A stretch of DNA of 6,561 nt. Source: Actinomycetota bacterium (GTDB taxonomy: Bacteria; Actinomycetota; Acidimicrobiia; Acidimicrobiales; Poriferisodalaceae). The stretch is from positions 1 to 6,561 of the forward strand of contig JAADHX010000139.1 in the NCBI GenBank assembly GCA_013151655.1, in the 5' to 3' direction. This document shows, in pieces, positions 1 to 6,189 of this stretch (within the stretch, counting starts at the first letter, position 1; each line of letters opens with the position of its first letter). Both the position numbers and the translations under genes were made by a program. Below the pieces are notes generated by a model. That model saw nothing but the letters and a program-made list of their open reading frames with translations, did no database searches and had not been told where the DNA came from.

Positions 1-399
1 GCAGCTCGCACCGGTGATTGGACTAACGCTTTGCCCGAGGCGACAGCCGCTTGCGGCATCCTTGCTCGTCCGTTCCTAGAAGGCTCGGAAAGTGATTGGG
101 TCCATGAGGTTCGACGTCAACTCAACGGAAGTCTGTACAACTGTTATGACGTGTTGTCCCAAGGCTGGAGTCTCAGCGGGGATCACCGGTTGGCCGTCGA
201 CGTCGCCGAGAAAGCTATAGCCCTCGATCCGATACGGGAAACCGCTTATCGACGCGCCATCGAAGCCGAACATGCCAGCGGCGATCGCCTTGTCGCCCTC
301 CGGATGTTCGACCGGTGCGAACAGGTCATGCGAGCCGAGTTCGGGGCCTCACCTTCGGAAATCACGGTTGCTGCCGTTCAGAGCCAGACCGAACAATAG
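1..399 (+). CDS. BTAD-domain transcriptional activator (SARP/AfsR-like), C-terminal part only
   Basis: The reading frame is open from the first base of the window, so this is the last 132 codons of a longer gene whose 5' end lies outside. The visible part matches the bacterial transcriptional activator domain, a bundle of TPR-like helices found next to the DNA-binding region of SARP/AfsR-type activators. The typical opening 'arPFLxGxxxDWVxxxRRQL' is followed by helices with LAVDVAEKAIALDP, RETAYRRAIEAEHASGD and RMFDRCEQVMRAEFGASPS; the last segment is the usual end of a BTAD. Only about 11 residues follow it, so no ATPase or sensor module lies C-terminal. Whether the missing N-terminus is a winged-helix SARP domain or something larger cannot be seen. 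It ends 9 bp before the MDMPI-family gene and may be co-transcribed with it. BTAD assignment is confident; the class of regulator is inferred. Confidence 0.85.
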   Translation, partial: AARTGDWTNALPEATAACGILARPFLEGSESDWVHEVRRQLNGSLYNCYDVLSQGWSLSGDHRLAVDVAEKAIALDPIRETAYRRAIEAEHASGDRLVALRMFDRCEQVMRAEFGASPSEITVAAVQSQTEQ

Positions 400-408
400 G
401 GCTATGCA

Positions 409-1218
409 ATGCTAAACAGCATGGAAGCTCTATATCCCGAAGCTCTTGGTACACCTCAGATCGCCGCGTTTGCAAACTCGTTAGCCGACCTTGGCGACCG
501 GCACGCACCCGACCTCAATGTCGAAACCTGCGGCACCTGGTCGATGGCCGACCTGCTCTGGCATTTGACTGAGGTCCAGTCGTTTTGGGCCTACATCATC
601 GCCAACCGCCCATCTGGCCCAGAGTCGTACCAACAGCCAGATCGCCCAGCCGACAGTGCCCTGGCCGCTGCTCTACGGGCCGCAGCAGCCAAGCTATCAA
701 CCGCTCTCGACGCGGCCGATGCATCAGACGGTGCATGGAGTTGGTCAGATGATCACACGGTTGGCTTCTCAATCCGCCGCCAAACCCACGAGGCCTTGAT
801 CCACTACATCGACGGAATACTCGCCGCGAAGCAACCGATTCCGCAGATAGCCAAGAAGTTGGCAGCCGACGGTGTGGACGAAATGGTGCATCTAATGATT
901 GCTGACTTACCCAGCTGGGCAAGTTTCGTCCCATCAAACGATGTGGTCCGGCTCGAGGCACACGACACTGGCGATGCCTGGGCCATGCGGCTTGGTCGAC
1001 TTACAGGAACACCACCGGGAAGCGACGAGGCCACCGATGTGCCAGCTGCCATACCCGAAGCCGACGTCGTTGATCAACCCGGATGCACACTCACTGCATC
1101 GGCTCAAGATCTCTGTTTTTGGCTATGGGGCCGAGGCAACGACTTAGCAGTTACCGCTGTGGGCGATGTAACCCTCAGCTCGCGATTGCGAGAGATCATC
1201 GCCGCCAACACCCAGTAG
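409..1218 (+). CDS. Maleylpyruvate isomerase-family mycothiol-dependent enzyme (MDMPI, DinB-like fold)
   Basis: A 269-residue protein with the two-part architecture of the mycothiol-dependent maleylpyruvate isomerase family. The N-terminal DinB-like helical bundle (about residues 10-140) carries TWSMADLLWHLTEVQSFW with His52, then RRQTHEALIHYIDG with Glu128 and His132. His...Glu-x3-His is the arrangement of the metal-binding triad in this family. The C-terminal MDMPI domain (about 175-265) has the hallmark 'saqDLcFWLWGR' followed by a 'VTAVGDVTLSSRLREI' end. Members use mycothiol as cofactor or thiol acceptor in isomerisation or detoxification, but most are uncharacterised and this one need not act on maleylpyruvate. 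ATG 409 is chosen because AGGG at 398-401 sits 7 bases upstream; ATG 421 is the alternative. It follows the BTAD gene by 9 bp and converges on the EamA gene with only 17 bp between stops. Family confident, substrate unknown. Confidence 0.88.
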   Translation: MLNSMEALYPEALGTPQIAAFANSLADLGDRHAPDLNVETCGTWSMADLLWHLTEVQSFWAYIIANRPSGPESYQQPDRPADSALAAALRAAAAKLSTALDAADASDGAWSWSDDHTVGFSIRRQTHEALIHYIDGILAAKQPIPQIAKKLAADGVDEMVHLMIADLPSWASFVPSNDVVRLEAHDTGDAWAMRLGRLTGTPPGSDEATDVPAAIPEADVVDQPGCTLTASAQDLCFWLWGRGNDLAVTAVGDVTLSSRLREIIAANTQ

Positions 1219-1235
1219 CGCTTTTGTGGCCGCGA

Positions 1236-2285
1236 CTAATGCGGGTGGCGGTGGTGAAGATCCGAAACGTGGGCGTGGGAATGAGCCATTGCATCGTGTT
1301 GGTGCACATGCGTGTGGCGACCATCGACGGAGCCTTCATCGTCGTGTGAATGTTCGTGATGTTGGTCGTCGTGTGAGTGCTCGTGTTCGTGATCGAGCGG
1401 ATCATGTTGGTGAGTGTGTTCATGGGCCGATTCGATAGTCACGGCCACCCCGACGGCGGCCAGGCCGACCGCCACCAGCTGCACAGTCTGGACCGATTCG
1501 CCCAGCCACAACCAGGCAATCGACACGCCGATGAACGGCGCGGTGGCGAAGATCACCTGAGCCCGAGCAGCCCCGAGATCACGGGCGCCTTTGACCCACA
1601 GCACAATTGAGGCTCCGTAGCCAGCAGCCCCGATCGCCAACGCGAACAAAACGTTGGCCACCGAGATCGAAGTTGACGTGGCACCGAAAGTCAGACCGAG
1701 GGCAACGTTGGCAGTTCCGGCCACGAATCCCTTTAGCAACACAACGGTTTCGGGGCTCAGCTGATCGATCTTGGCGGTAACGCCGTTGTCGACACCCCAA
1801 GCAACGCAGGCCGCAGCGATGAACAACGCACCAATGCTCAAGTCGGCGCCGGGTTCCCACACCAGTGCAACACCGGCTGCGGTAACGATGGCCGCGCCAA
1901 CAACGACTCGTCGACCCAGGTGTTCCCCGAAAATCGTGGCCGCCAAAATGACCGTGGCAACAAGTTCGAGGTTGAGCAAGATCGAAGCGCTAGCCGCCGT
2001 GGTGCGGGCCAAGCCAGCCACCAACAACGCCGGGCCTACCGCTCCGCCGGCGATGACGGCTATCAGAGCTGGCTGCCATTCGCGCTTAAGTCCGGCCCGC
2101 GATGGCGGGTGCTTGAGTACCGCTGGCAGGACGGCCAGACCAGCACCCAAGTACAAGACACCGGCCAAGACCAGAAAGTTCATCTCGCCGGCCAGACCAG
2201 AAGCAGCCGGGGCCGAAGCGCCAAAGAGCACCGCTGCCAGCAAACATCGCACGACCCCAGATCTTGCCCCGCTGAACAACGCCAT
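1236..2285 (-). CDS. DMT-superfamily EamA transporter with long histidine-rich C-terminal tail
   Basis: A 349-residue inner-membrane protein. Residues 1-285 contain about ten hydrophobic segments in two EamA repeats (roughly 10-142 and 150-284), as in drug/metabolite transporters; each repeat ends in a Gly/Ala/Val-rich helix, and FGEHLG (about 119-124) and LGESVQ (about 261-266) are the matching repeat-end motifs. Residues 288-349 form a hydrophilic tail with 23 histidines in 62 residues plus many Asp and Glu, ending HHRHPH. I recall comparable HxH-rich tails ending in HHRH-like motifs on other actinobacterial EamA proteins; this needs a search. The tail could bind Zn, Ni, Co or Cu, so the transported or sensed ligand may be a metal, or the tail may regulate transport. 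The gene starts one base after the oxygenase stop, with GGAG 9 bases before its ATG, implying translational coupling. Transporter class is confident; substrate and direction are unknown. Confidence 0.88.
   Translation of the reverse strand: MALFSGARSGVVRCLLAAVLFGASAPAASGLAGEMNFLVLAGVLYLGAGLAVLPAVLKHPPSRAGLKREWQPALIAVIAGGAVGPALLVAGLARTTAASASILLNLELVATVILAATIFGEHLGRRVVVGAAIVTAAGVALVWEPGADLSIGALFIAAACVAWGVDNGVTAKIDQLSPETVVLLKGFVAGTANVALGLTFGATSTSISVANVLFALAIGAAGYGASIVLWVKGARDLGAARAQVIFATAPFIGVSIAWLWLGESVQTVQLVAVGLAAVGVAVTIESAHEHTHQHDPLDHEHEHSHDDQHHEHSHDDEGSVDGRHTHVHQHDAMAHSHAHVSDLHHRHPH
1332..1385 (-). repeat. 27-bp tandem duplication within the His-rich tail
   Basis: Two adjacent 27-bp units (1359-1385 and 1332-1358, reading on the - strand) encode the nonapeptides HEHSHDDQH (residues 301-309) and HEHSHDDEG (310-318) of the transporter tail. 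The first 20 bases of each unit agree at 18 positions, while the last 7 have diverged. The similarity at DNA level, not only in histidine content, points to an old in-frame duplication or replication slippage that lengthened the tail. The shared bases include third codon positions, although His and Asp codons leave few synonymous choices. Confidence 0.7.
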
Positions 2286-2286
2286 C

Positions 2287-3300
2287 CTACAAATCTCCGT
2301 AGTGCCGTTTAGCGACGTCGGGGTGGGCGCGAAGCCTTGTTTTTAGGTTGTTCTCGCCAAACAGTTTGAAGATAGGCTCGCTGGACTCCGAATCAACGCT
2401 GGCTTCAGCCGCTAAGTGTGTCGGCAACAAGACGGGTTCGAATGTAGATTCGAAACGCGGGTTGAAGAAGAAAGCGAACGAAAGCCGTTCCTTACCAGTT
2501 TCGGGGCTGACAACTCGGTGCCGAGTGGCCCGCAAATATCCGCTCGTCGCCATCTGAAGCATCTCGCCCAGATTCAACACGTAGGTCCCAGGTTTAGCTG
2601 GCACGTCGACAAACTCGCTATCGAGCTCGACCTGCAACCCGCCGACGTCATCCTGGAGAATGAAGGTCAGCAGGCCAGTGTCTTGATGGGCACCGACCCC
2701 TTGGGACCTTACTTCGCTTATCCCAGAGTTGACCCGACCGGGATAACGAATGATCTTGACGTGCATGTCCGACCGGGGCACGAGTCCGCTATCGAACCGA
2801 TCGACCGGTTGGCCAAGCCCGATGGCTAGGGCGCGGATAACGTCGAGACCAAGACGTTCGACCTCGGCCGCCCACGCGAGGGCGGTTGGTGCAAGGTCGG
2901 GCAGGGTCGATGGCCACTGGTTTGGGCCACGCAGCCGCAGCCAAGCTGGCATGGCATCTAGTGCCGGTTGGGGCTCTTCTGGCCCGAAGTCGAGTTGGTC
3001 ACGCCAGTCGCTGCTTCCACCGGTCAGTTCGTCGCCTAACGTTGTGTACCCACGAAACGCCGCGCTGTTGACTATGGCCAGGTCTCGGCGTTGCTGTTCT
3101 GGCAACCGAAAGAACCTTCGCGACTGGTCGAACAGCCGGGCCTCGAGATCGCCGGCGATGCCATGACCGGTTAGGTACACGAACCCAGATCCGTGGCAGG
3201 CGGCCAGAAGGTCGTCGACAAACCGAACACCCGCGGCACTGGTCGGTTCGCGACGAAAGCTCTCTATGTCGAGTTCTGGAACTTTGTTCACCAACCACAA
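2287..3300 (-). CDS. Isopenicillin N synthase-like Fe(II)/2-oxoglutarate-dependent oxygenase
   Basis: A 337-residue cytosolic enzyme of the IPNS-like 2-oxoglutarate oxygenase family. The N-terminal DIOX_N-type region (about 7-125) has 'CHGSGFVYLTGHGI' and the RRFFRLPEQQR helix. The C-terminal jelly-roll has GAHQDTGLLTFILQDD with His205 and Asp207, then TRHRV with His261: the 2-His-1-carboxylate iron site. Arg272-Leu-Ser274 in ERLSFAFFFNP is the RxS motif expected to bind the 2-oxoglutarate carboxylate. VGGLQVE and NLGEMLQMATSGYLRATRHRV are family signatures, so the enzyme looks intact. Relatives hydroxylate, desaturate or cyclise small molecules; the substrate here is unknown. The start is TTG, the first possible one after the in-frame P450 stop; AGGGGGAG at 3313-3320 lies 12 bases upstream. 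GTG 3291 is an alternative but would sit farther from that site. It lies 57 bp after the P450 and 1 bp before the transporter. Confidence 0.9.
   Translation of the reverse strand: MWLVNKVPELDIESFRREPTSAAGVRFVDDLLAACHGSGFVYLTGHGIAGDLEARLFDQSRRFFRLPEQQRRDLAIVNSAAFRGYTTLGDELTGGSSDWRDQLDFGPEEPQPALDAMPAWLRLRGPNQWPSTLPDLAPTALAWAAEVERLGLDVIRALAIGLGQPVDRFDSGLVPRSDMHVKIIRYPGRVNSGISEVRSQGVGAHQDTGLLTFILQDDVGGLQVELDSEFVDVPAKPGTYVLNLGEMLQMATSGYLRATRHRVVSPETGKERLSFAFFFNPRFESTFEPVLLPTHLAAEASVDSESSEPIFKLFGENNLKTRLRAHPDVAKRHYGDL
2295..2298 (-). promoter_or_regulatory. Ribosome binding site of the EamA gene inside the oxygenase 3' end
   Basis: GGAG on the - strand, 9 bases before the transporter ATG, lies within the last codons of the oxygenase gene. 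The junction reads stop TAG, one base, then ATG. Terminating ribosomes could re-initiate directly, so the two proteins are probably made in linked amounts. Confidence 0.65.
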
Positions 3301-3312
3301 CGGTACCGCCGG

Positions 3313-3320
3313 CTCCCCCT
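3313..3320 (-). promoter_or_regulatory. Ribosome binding site supporting the TTG start of the oxygenase
   Basis: AGGGGGAG on the - strand lies 12 bases before TTG 3300. The spacing is slightly long, but no other ATG, GTG or TTG exists in frame between the P450 stop (3358-3360) and TTG 3300. This supports the TTG rather than the internal GTG at 3291, which would be 21 bases away. Confidence 0.5.
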
Positions 3321-3357
3321 GGAGATGAAACGAAAGGCCGGACGACCCCGGCGGACG

Positions 3358-4632
3358 CTAGCTGGTTGCCAAGAGGATCTTCTCGAAACCGCGAAGCACG
3401 AAGCGGTTACGGATCGTGGGTTCCTCAACCAGCTCCAACTGATCGAATCGTCGAACAAGGCTGCCAAGCGCAATCTGTCCTTCGGTTCGGGCGAGCGCCA
3501 TTCCCAAACAGTGGTGTATTCCGCCGCCGAACGACAGATTTGCAGCAGCGTTGTCGCGGCTGAGGTCTAGCTGGTTGGGCTCATCGAACACCGCCGGATC
3601 ACGGTTTGCCGCTCCGAGTAGGGTCAGAACCTGATCGCCAGCCGGAATGGTGACGTTGTCGTAACTAGGCCCGAGGTCCCACGGTTCGAGCAACACACGC
3701 ATGCCCATCTGCACCGGGGTGTCGTACCGCAACAACTCATCGACAGCGTTCTTGTCGAAACTGGTGTCGGTAGGTGAGCTCTCAGCCTGCCAGCGCTCAA
3801 ACTGGTCTGTGTGGCGCATCAGAGCAACTGCTCCATTACCGATGAGGTTCACGGTTGTCTCATGACCGGCAATGAGCAACAGGATGACAAGGTTGACAAG
3901 TTCGGCCTCACTCAATCGGTCTTGCCCCTCACGGACCGCTATGAGTGCCGACAGCAGGTCGTCTCCAGGGTCGGCCCGCCGCCGTTTGAGAAGATCCTCG
4001 GTGTAGATCCCCAGCTCGGTCTGGGCAAGTTCGATCTGGTGCTCGTCTTCTTCGCTACGGAGAGCACCAGGGTCAATGGCCTTAGCCATAGTGTCGGACC
4101 ATTGCATGAAGATCGGTTCGTCGGCCCGCGGGACACCAAGCAACTCACAAATCACCGCTACCGGTAGCGGTCTGGCCAATGCCTCAACAAGATCAAACAC
4201 CTCACCCATGCCGACCTCTGCAAGCAGTCCGTCGGTCAGCTCCTGGATACGGGGCGTTAGCCGTTCAACCGTGCGAGGCGTAAACGCCGATGCCACCAGG
4301 CGCCGAAGCCGGGTGTGGTCGGGCGGATCCATGAAGAGCATCAACGGTTCGGTTTCGGCATACCGCTGAAATTTCTCGTCGAAGATCACATTCTCTTGAA
4401 AGAACGTGCCCCGTTGCTCGTTGCTGGAGACAGATCGAGAGCGCAGCAGCCGCTGAGCCAGATCGTGGTTGAAAGTGAACCACAGGTGATTGCCAGCGTC
4501 GAGGAGCGGTGCGCTATCGCGCATCTTTGTATAGAGCCCGTAGGGGTCGGCTCGGTTGACAGGATCGAAAACCTCGGCGAAAAACGCGTCACCGGCTGAT
4601 AGCTCTGGCGCGATCGGTAACTCAGACGACAC
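3358..4632 (-). CDS. Cytochrome P450 (bacterial class, soluble)
   Basis: A 424-residue heme monooxygenase. Every P450 hallmark is present: MDPPDHTRLRRLVASAFTPR in the C-helix region (about 101-120); the I-helix oxygen-activation motif AGHETT (about 255-260); the ExxR pair Glu299/Arg302 in DELLRY; NRDPAVF in the meander; and heme-binding FGGGIHHCLG with the thiolate ligand Cys375. There is no N-terminal membrane anchor, as usual for soluble bacterial CYPs. Such enzymes need electrons, normally from a ferredoxin and reductase; neither gene is in this window. The frame stays open to 4833, but a start there would run through the operator and into the TetR gene. GTG 4632 has an excellent GGAGAG site 6 bases upstream, giving a typical length. 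It is the first gene of the P450-oxygenase-transporter cluster and is probably repressed by the divergent TetR. CYP subfamily and substrate cannot be assigned. Confidence 0.93.
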   Translation of the reverse strand: MSSELPIAPELSAGDAFFAEVFDPVNRADPYGLYTKMRDSAPLLDAGNHLWFTFNHDLAQRLLRSRSVSSNEQRGTFFQENVIFDEKFQRYAETEPLMLFMDPPDHTRLRRLVASAFTPRTVERLTPRIQELTDGLLAEVGMGEVFDLVEALARPLPVAVICELLGVPRADEPIFMQWSDTMAKAIDPGALRSEEDEHQIELAQTELGIYTEDLLKRRRADPGDDLLSALIAVREGQDRLSEAELVNLVILLLIAGHETTVNLIGNGAVALMRHTDQFERWQAESSPTDTSFDKNAVDELLRYDTPVQMGMRVLLEPWDLGPSYDNVTIPAGDQVLTLLGAANRDPAVFDEPNQLDLSRDNAAANLSFGGGIHHCLGMALARTEGQIALGSLVRRFDQLELVEEPTIRNRFVLRGFEKILLATS

Positions 4633-4638
4633 GGCAAA

Positions 4639-4644
4639 CTCTCC
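4639..4644 (-). promoter_or_regulatory. Ribosome binding site fixing the P450 start
   Basis: GGAGAG on the - strand, six bases before GTG 4632. The alternative GTG at 4650 has no such site in front of it, so this element decides the start in favour of 4632. Confidence 0.7.
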
Positions 4645-4668
4645 GTTCACAAACTGATACCCGCAGTT

Positions 4669-4703
4669 CGATACATGGGTGTATTGAATACAGTGGTGTA
4701 TCG
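4669..4703 (+). promoter_or_regulatory. Twin-palindrome operator between the divergent P450 and TetR genes
   Basis: Two 14-bp sites, 4671-4684 and 4688-4701, each have half-sites ATACA and TGTAT separated by 4 bp. Their centres are 17 bp apart. The whole 35-bp block is also a dyad about G4686: outer arms CGATACA/TGTATCG and inner arms TGTATT/AATACA pair perfectly, and only the two 4-bp spacers and the centre break symmetry. The block ends 8 bp before ATG 4712 of the TetR gene and 36 bp before the P450 start. TetR-family proteins commonly bind such palindromes in shared divergent promoters, so autoregulation plus repression of the P450 cluster is the natural reading. TATCGT at 4699-4704 could be a -10 box giving a leaderless TetR transcript starting at or next to ATG 4712; no good -35 is seen, so the promoter part is weak. 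Confidence 0.85.
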
Positions 4704-4711
4704 TAGTGACG

Positions 4712-5314
4712 ATGTCAAGAGCTCGCACCAGGCCAACTCGACAAGAAACACGACAGCAACTCCTGACCGCAGCAGCGACTGTATTTTCTGAAAAAGGAAT
4801 TGGCGCTGCGACTGTGTCGGACATATGCGCCAAGGCCGGTTACACGCGCGGCGCGTTCTATTCCAACTTCGGAACGCTGGACGAAATCGTCATCTCGCTG
4901 CTCGAAGAACATGTCGAAGCCAACTTCGTCACGATGCAAAAGGTTCTCGACGACGCGCCAAATCCCGACGTCTTCTTTAGCGCGATGGATCCAACTCTTC
5001 GTCCAGCATCTGGTCCGGGCTTGGAAAGCTCGGTTCTATATATGGAGCTCATGCTTCATGCGTACCGCAACCCCGACACCCGCGCTCGGGTAGTTAGTCG
5101 CGGGGCAATAGACCGGGCCAACATAAAGACCATCCTCGAACAATTCGCTGCTGATACAGGTCGCGACATCCCTGGCGGGATCGACGACGCCGTCGAACTT
5201 GTATCAGCCCTGGACCTCGGGCTCGCCCTGCAAGCCATGCTTGAACCGGAACGGCAAAGATCGAGCCTCCAGGGCGACATCTTGGCCACGCTGCATGGTT
5301 TGTGGGCCAAGTGA
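4712..5314 (+). CDS. TetR/AcrR-family transcriptional regulator
   Basis: A 200-residue regulator with the TetR N-terminal helix-turn-helix domain: 'TRQQLLTAAATVFSEKGIGAATVSDICAKAGYTRGAFYSNFGTLDEIV' covers roughly residues 13-60, with the recognition helix near GYTRGAFYSNF. The remaining part (about 65-200) is a helical ligand-binding and dimerisation domain, too divergent to predict the inducer. Members usually repress and are released by a small molecule. Divergent placement from the P450 and the twin operator directly upstream indicate control of both directions. Start: ATG 4712 is preferred; GTG 4706 would add two residues. Neither has a Shine-Dalgarno site, and a possible -10 at 4699-4704 suggests leaderless translation from ATG 4712. 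Ten bases separate its stop from the flavoprotein gene, so the two are probably co-transcribed. Family very confident, ligand unknown. Confidence 0.93.
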   Translation: MSRARTRPTRQETRQQLLTAAATVFSEKGIGAATVSDICAKAGYTRGAFYSNFGTLDEIVISLLEEHVEANFVTMQKVLDDAPNPDVFFSAMDPTLRPASGPGLESSVLYMELMLHAYRNPDTRARVVSRGAIDRANIKTILEQFAADTGRDIPGGIDDAVELVSALDLGLALQAMLEPERQRSSLQGDILATLHGLWAK

Positions 5315-5324
5315 CACTAGAACG

Positions 5325-5951
5325 GTGAGCACTTCGACAACTACACGAGTTCTTCTCATCTGCGGCAGCCTCCAGACACGGTCGACGAATCGCGCTTCGT
5401 TGGCGGTGGTCGGCGAGCGTCTGACAACGAATGGGGCAATCGTCCGAACCGCCGACTGGCTCGGGTCTATCAAACCATTCAACTTGGACTATCAAGACGA
5501 TCCGGGCGACGCGGTCGTGGCATTTCGTACTGCGATTCTTGAAGCCGATGCAGTTGTGGTCGCAACACCCGAGTACGCAGCTGCGATACCAGGAATGCTC
5601 AAGAACGCTCTCGACTGGGTGGTTGGAACGGGCGAACTCTATTCGAAGCCAATCGCCGTCGTTAGCGCTGGAACTACGGGTGGAGAACACGCACGAAACC
5701 AACTGGTTCGTTCCCTCATGTGGCAAGGGGGACACGTCGTTGCGAGCCTGGCAGTGGCGTCACCGCTGACGAAATCAGATGCTGATGGTTGGCTCACTGA
5801 CCAAGCCACCATCGCCAATCTCAACGAGTTGGCTGACACAATTGAAGGTGCGTCTCAGTTGGCACCGACTGCTCGTCGTCGGCTGATCGACCAGGTTGCA
5901 AGCGCCGCCGGAGTCGAGCCTGGGCACGTCGCGCCGATTCCTGGCGAATAG
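5325..5951 (+). CDS. NAD(P)H-dependent FMN reductase-type flavoprotein (flavodoxin-like fold)
   Basis: A 208-residue protein of the NADPH-dependent FMN reductase family. After a short polar start, VLLICGSLQTRSTNR (residues 9-23) forms the first beta strand and the phosphate loop (GSxRxxSxN type) that holds FMN. PEYAAAIPGMLKNALDW (82-98) is the family signature, normally PEYN-x-S-IPG-x-LKNAlDW. SAGTTGG (114-120) is the third flavin-contacting loop. Members reduce free flavins, quinones, azo dyes or metal ions. It might supply reducing power or detoxify quinones linked to the P450 module, but it is not a typical P450 ferredoxin reductase. GTG 5325 starts just before the first beta strand; the frame is open upstream into the TetR gene, but that part has no family similarity. 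The ribosome site is weak, suggesting coupling to the TetR gene 10 bp upstream. It converges with the 68-residue membrane protein gene, leaving 31 bp. Confidence 0.9.
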   Translation: MSTSTTTRVLLICGSLQTRSTNRASLAVVGERLTTNGAIVRTADWLGSIKPFNLDYQDDPGDAVVAFRTAILEADAVVVATPEYAAAIPGMLKNALDWVVGTGELYSKPIAVVSAGTTGGEHARNQLVRSLMWQGGHVVASLAVASPLTKSDADGWLTDQATIANLNELADTIEGASQLAPTARRRLIDQVASAAGVEPGHVAPIPGE

Positions 5952-5982
5952 TGCGAAAAGTCATGGGCTGTAGGCCAGGCGC

Positions 5983-6189
5983 TCAGCTGACCAGGGTCGC
6001 TATGGCCCACAGGGACGCGACTAACCCGACTAGTCCCATAATGACTGATCTTGTCACGGGTGCTCGTTCTAGATCGCCTTCGCGACGCGGTTGATTCGGG
6101 GGGCGGACCACCGCCATTAGGTTGCCGGCGAACATGGCCCCGCCTAAGGCGAGTACGAGCAGTGGCAACAGATCTTCTCCGAGAAACAC
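5983..6189 (-). CDS. Small two-helix membrane protein, function unknown
   Basis: A 68-residue protein with two hydrophobic segments, about 7-28 (LLPLLVLALGGAMFAGNLMA) and 47-66 (SVIMGLVGLVASLWAIATLV). They are joined by a short basic/acidic loop containing RPPNQPRREGDLERAP. Its organisation suggests a hairpin in the cytoplasmic membrane with the charged loop inside. I do not recognise a named family, though the layout resembles short conserved hypothetical proteins common in actinobacteria. GTG 6189 is chosen because AGGAG at 6200-6204 lies 10 bases upstream. The frame starting at ATG 6199 uses the same ribosome site with no spacing and gives an arginine-rich, implausible protein. A clear TAAAAT -10 box lies at 6223-6228. 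It converges with the flavoprotein gene and diverges from the other small membrane protein. Confidence 0.7.
   Translation of the reverse strand: MFLGEDLLPLLVLALGGAMFAGNLMAVVRPPNQPRREGDLERAPVTRSVIMGLVGLVASLWAIATLVS

Noticed and set aside
1219..1235. Possible bidirectional terminator in the 17-bp convergent gap between the MDMPI and EamA genes
   Set aside because: There is a short T run but no stem of useful length on either side.
1332..1430. GTG/CGTG-rich stretch that looks like a simple DNA repeat or CRISPR-like array
   Set aside because: It is explained by His (CAC/CAT), Asp and Glu codons of the transporter tail read on the - strand; only one 27-bp duplication is supported and there are no spacers.
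1771..2346. 191-codon open frame on the + strand
   Set aside because: It is antisense to the EamA gene; its Ala/Pro/Thr-rich composition is the expected mirror of Gly/Ala/Val-rich membrane helices.
4633..4833. N-terminal extension of the P450 frame up to ATG 4833
   Set aside because: It would cross the twin operator and overlap the TetR gene on the other strand; the added residues are Cys/Val-rich without P450 similarity, and GTG 4632 has a strong ribosome site.
5094..5735. 213-codon open frame on the - strand
   Set aside because: It runs antisense across the TetR and flavoprotein genes, has the composition of a shadow frame and matches no family, whereas both + strand genes have clear motifs.
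5952..5982. Possible terminator between the convergent flavoprotein and small membrane protein genes
   Set aside because: Only a short imperfect hairpin (TGG...CCA around the GGCTGTAGGCC bases) and no U-rich tail.
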